Assembly: GCF_018691265.1 (NCBI RefSeq)
Contig: NW_024881327.1
Span: 28,716,464 to 28,780,463, forward strand
DNA from: Tyto alba
Taxonomy: Eukaryota > Chordata > Aves > Strigiformes > Tytonidae
Direction of reading: 5' to 3'
DNA: 64,000 nt
The translations under genes and the position numbers were made by a program. Shown piece after piece: positions 61,353-64,000 of the stretch (its first letter is position 1; each line of letters opens with the position of its first letter). Below the pieces are notes generated by a model. The model saw nothing but the letters and a program-made list of their open reading frames with translations, did no database searches and was not told the origin of the DNA.

Positions 61353-64000
61353 ACTATATACTCAGTATGCACAATTTTCATATCTTTATGTATTTACATA
61401 TGTAATGTCAATATTTACATATATAAAAAATTACATTTTTCTGTAGATGTTTAGACACACTTTTGTCATATGTAGCATATCTCGATTGCTATCTCGATTG
61501 TCTTGGACCTTTGTACAACACCTGTATTTTGGTCAACTTGGAAATTTTCTATCATGTTGCTGCTTTTAATTGATCTTAGACCTACTTTTGCCAGCAGAGA
61601 AATAAGAAAAGGAATTCAACACCTTGGTAAATGTATACTGAACAATTCTCAAGGGAGCAGCAAACCTTCTTTTTCTCCTGATCCTACCTTAAACTTAAAG
61701 AGAAAACAAATTATTATGAAATGACAGTCAGCAAATGGACGTTTTCTGTGTTGCTTGTACAGTTTATAGAATATCTACTGTTAGATACCGGACCTGTAAG
61801 AAATAAGGTGGTATAGAAGTCCTTGGCACTTCAGGAGAAATATCTAGAAATGAAAACTGAACTTTTAACAGCAAGCTACAAAACGGGGCTATTAAGGAAT
61901 ACCAAAACTAGGATCAGTTGTGTAGACAGACTTAACAGTCCCATATGGTATATTTCAGATAAACACTTCAAATTGTGTCAAGTTTATCACTAGCTAATAT
62001 GCCTTTAAAGCACTACATAGAGAAATAAACTATTGATTCTAGTAAATCATTTAAACTGCATCAGACAAGTGCATTTTCGAACTCCTTGCAAAAGTTTTGT
62101 TTCCTTATGTGACTTAATATGTTTTCTCAAAGATTTGAAATGATGTGCCAAATTATGTAATAATCTATTTTACAACCTACTTTGTAATATTGTGCACAAG
62201 CCAAAAACTTCTAAGACACTTGCTGGGTTACTGTGCCAGCACAAAATGGCTCTGTGTAGAGGGTCTGTCCAGCAGCAAAGAAAATGGGTGAGTATGTTGA
62301 GAAAGCAGACAAAAGATGGCAAAAGAAAAAACAGTTTTTTCAGGAACATTAAACAAATTCAAGAACAAGTATGGATCCACATAGAATTTCTAGCAGTCAA
62401 AACTGCATTTCAAGTACAGGAAACTACAATAATCCTAGAGAACAGCTGAGTTCAGGGGTATCTTACTTTCACATTTACTGCCAAATATATATTACCTTAT
62501 ACCTTCAGAAAAAAATCAGTTTGTGCTACAAACCCATCCTGCTATCCACTGAGTAGATATGTACACACATACAGAATCATTCATTCTTCAGCACATAACA
62601 TCCTCTCAGCACTTCAGCTGCCCTAACAAATGGCTGAACCAACAGTGCTGACAGGACCATAAAGTTTGCCACATGTAAAAATCCTTGCTGCTGCTCCTCA
62701 AACAACCTCTTACCAGCAACAATTTGCATGATAATTGATAGCTCTTGGTTGAGGTTTTATGTGATCCTGGAATCACAGGATGCCAAATAAGTAATCTAAA
62801 AATACAGCCAAGTGTCTTTGGTTGCTAATGCCTGTTCCTTGCAGGGTACAACTTCTCAGCTCCCCACTACTCTGCAAAGCTAGAATTCTGTTTACAAGTC
62901 TATTCTGAGTCTCAGACATATTTAAGTTGTGTGTGATAATTTCTGACAAATTTTTCATCCTTAAACAGAAGTTATAATATATATCACTTATATACATATA
63001 TCTGTGAAAGACTGATGAAGTATGAAGTCTTGCAGGAAGATGGTACAATGACTTTAATACTCCAGATTTTATACATCTGTTTGCGTTATTTTATTTTTTT
63101 AAAGAATAAATTAATTTTACCTGTATCAGTTCTCCCCTGTTGTGTATAACATGTTCAATGAAAATTGATTCTTTTTTGTACAATCCCCAAACTTTGGGTT
63201 TCACAAAGCCTACTACTGCCTATCTTTATAAATCATTTTTAAAAAATGCCATTTAATTAATTTATTTTATTTTGGAATCCTAATGGAGCTGCACAGTAAA
63301 ACAAATTAGTTTTACATTTTCATCTTTATTTCCCTCTGACATGTCAAAGATCTTAATGAAATTCTGTTTCTCACACCTCTGTGTTCTGTAGATCTTGTTT
63401 ACTACCCCCTACCACTGTTGAAGGCTACTTTTAAAAAGGTGATGAAAGATTTTGCATGTGGTTTTCCAAATATATGAAGTTAGCTTGAGATGACATTAGA
63501 TCTCCTTTACCTCCTTCTTGTAAGTGACATAGAAGTGAATGGGTCTCATTAGGTCCTGATTTACTTACAAATGCAGTCTAAATCACGTAATCCTTGGTAA
63601 ATTGCTAAACCTGAGATTAAAGCAGACTAGTCTGCTCAGCAAGACTCCCTCTCTGCCATGGAAATTTGAAAAGTACAAGCCATACACCTCCAGACATGTA
63701 TTGTAAAATCTTCATCAAAATAAAATTTACATATCTGCTGAGTAAAAATCCCCACCTGCCTTACATCAGGTGTTGCTGTTGTCTGGAAGAATACTGCTGT
63801 CATGGATCAGTACAGAGATGAAAGGGTTTGGGGGACAACACAATGAGAAATGTTTTAAATTAAGTTTTACACAGAAGACCTTTTTTTTCTTTCACAAAAG
63901 GGACTGATAGTAGAATGTGTATAGGCTATGGTCCACCTTTCCCTTACACCAGCTTAACCATGTGGGCATTCCAGTCTACTTATTCATATAATGTATAAAA

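Larger units (their letters stand above)
58701..64000. other. Gene-free AT-rich sequence to window end
   Basis: No exon is supported. Low-complexity patches are A13 at 60157-60169, TATG/TGTA repeats at about 61125-61152, TATATATATATA at 61341-61352, and two copies of ATCTCGATTG with period 12 at 61479-61500. The 106-codon minus-strand frame at 60042-60362 starts at TTG and runs through the complement of the A-run, so it is not called a gene. Confidence 0.6.

Noticed and set aside
1..64000. CRISPR arrays, bacterial operons, rRNA or tRNA genes, plasmid or phage features
   Set aside because: No regularly spaced repeats, dense coding, Shine-Dalgarno sites or recognisable RNA gene cores were seen. 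The window is clearly vertebrate.

Overview
This is a stretch of vertebrate nuclear DNA that is almost entirely non-coding, and the host is most likely a bird. The bases are AT-rich, CpG is scarce outside one repeat, homopolymer and microsatellite tracts are frequent, and stop codons are dense in all six frames. Bird ancestry rests on two long terminal repeats (LTRs) of well-known avian ERVL-type endogenous retrovirus families (about 30074-31028 and 58257-58700) and on fragments that look like old CR1 LINEs (about 23428-23632 and, less surely, 27240-27635). I see no Alu, B1 or L1. The species and chromosome cannot be named from this window.

Layout. 1-19.9 kb: unique AT-rich sequence with A, T and CAAAA-type tracts, a 35-bp tandem duplication, two inverted repeats and no gene. 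20-30 kb: three minus-strand open frames, each starting at a plausible splice acceptor (20053-20288, 21518-21962, 29429-29713). They could be exons or relics of an unidentified gene, or they could be chance. The CR1 fragments and a 32-bp tandem duplication also lie here. 30-31 kb: a nearly complete solo LTR. 31-50 kb: unique sequence with a pyrimidine-rich block, long A/T runs, a purine-rich tract and an (AAAT)n repeat. 50042-50182: the best plus-strand exon candidate, 141 bp with good splice signals at both ends and one open frame. 50-58 kb: unique sequence. 58257-58700: a second solo LTR with clear termini and a probable 5-bp target duplication. 58.7-64 kb: unique AT-rich sequence.

The window is best read as a gene desert or the inside of a very large intron. 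No complete gene, rRNA, tRNA, CpG-island promoter, CRISPR array or multi-gene system was found. Most open frames of 60-110 codons match the number expected by chance at this base composition. The points most worth checking are the few candidate exons, several segments that resemble conserved non-coding elements, and an unusual number of A/T runs of 20 bases or more.
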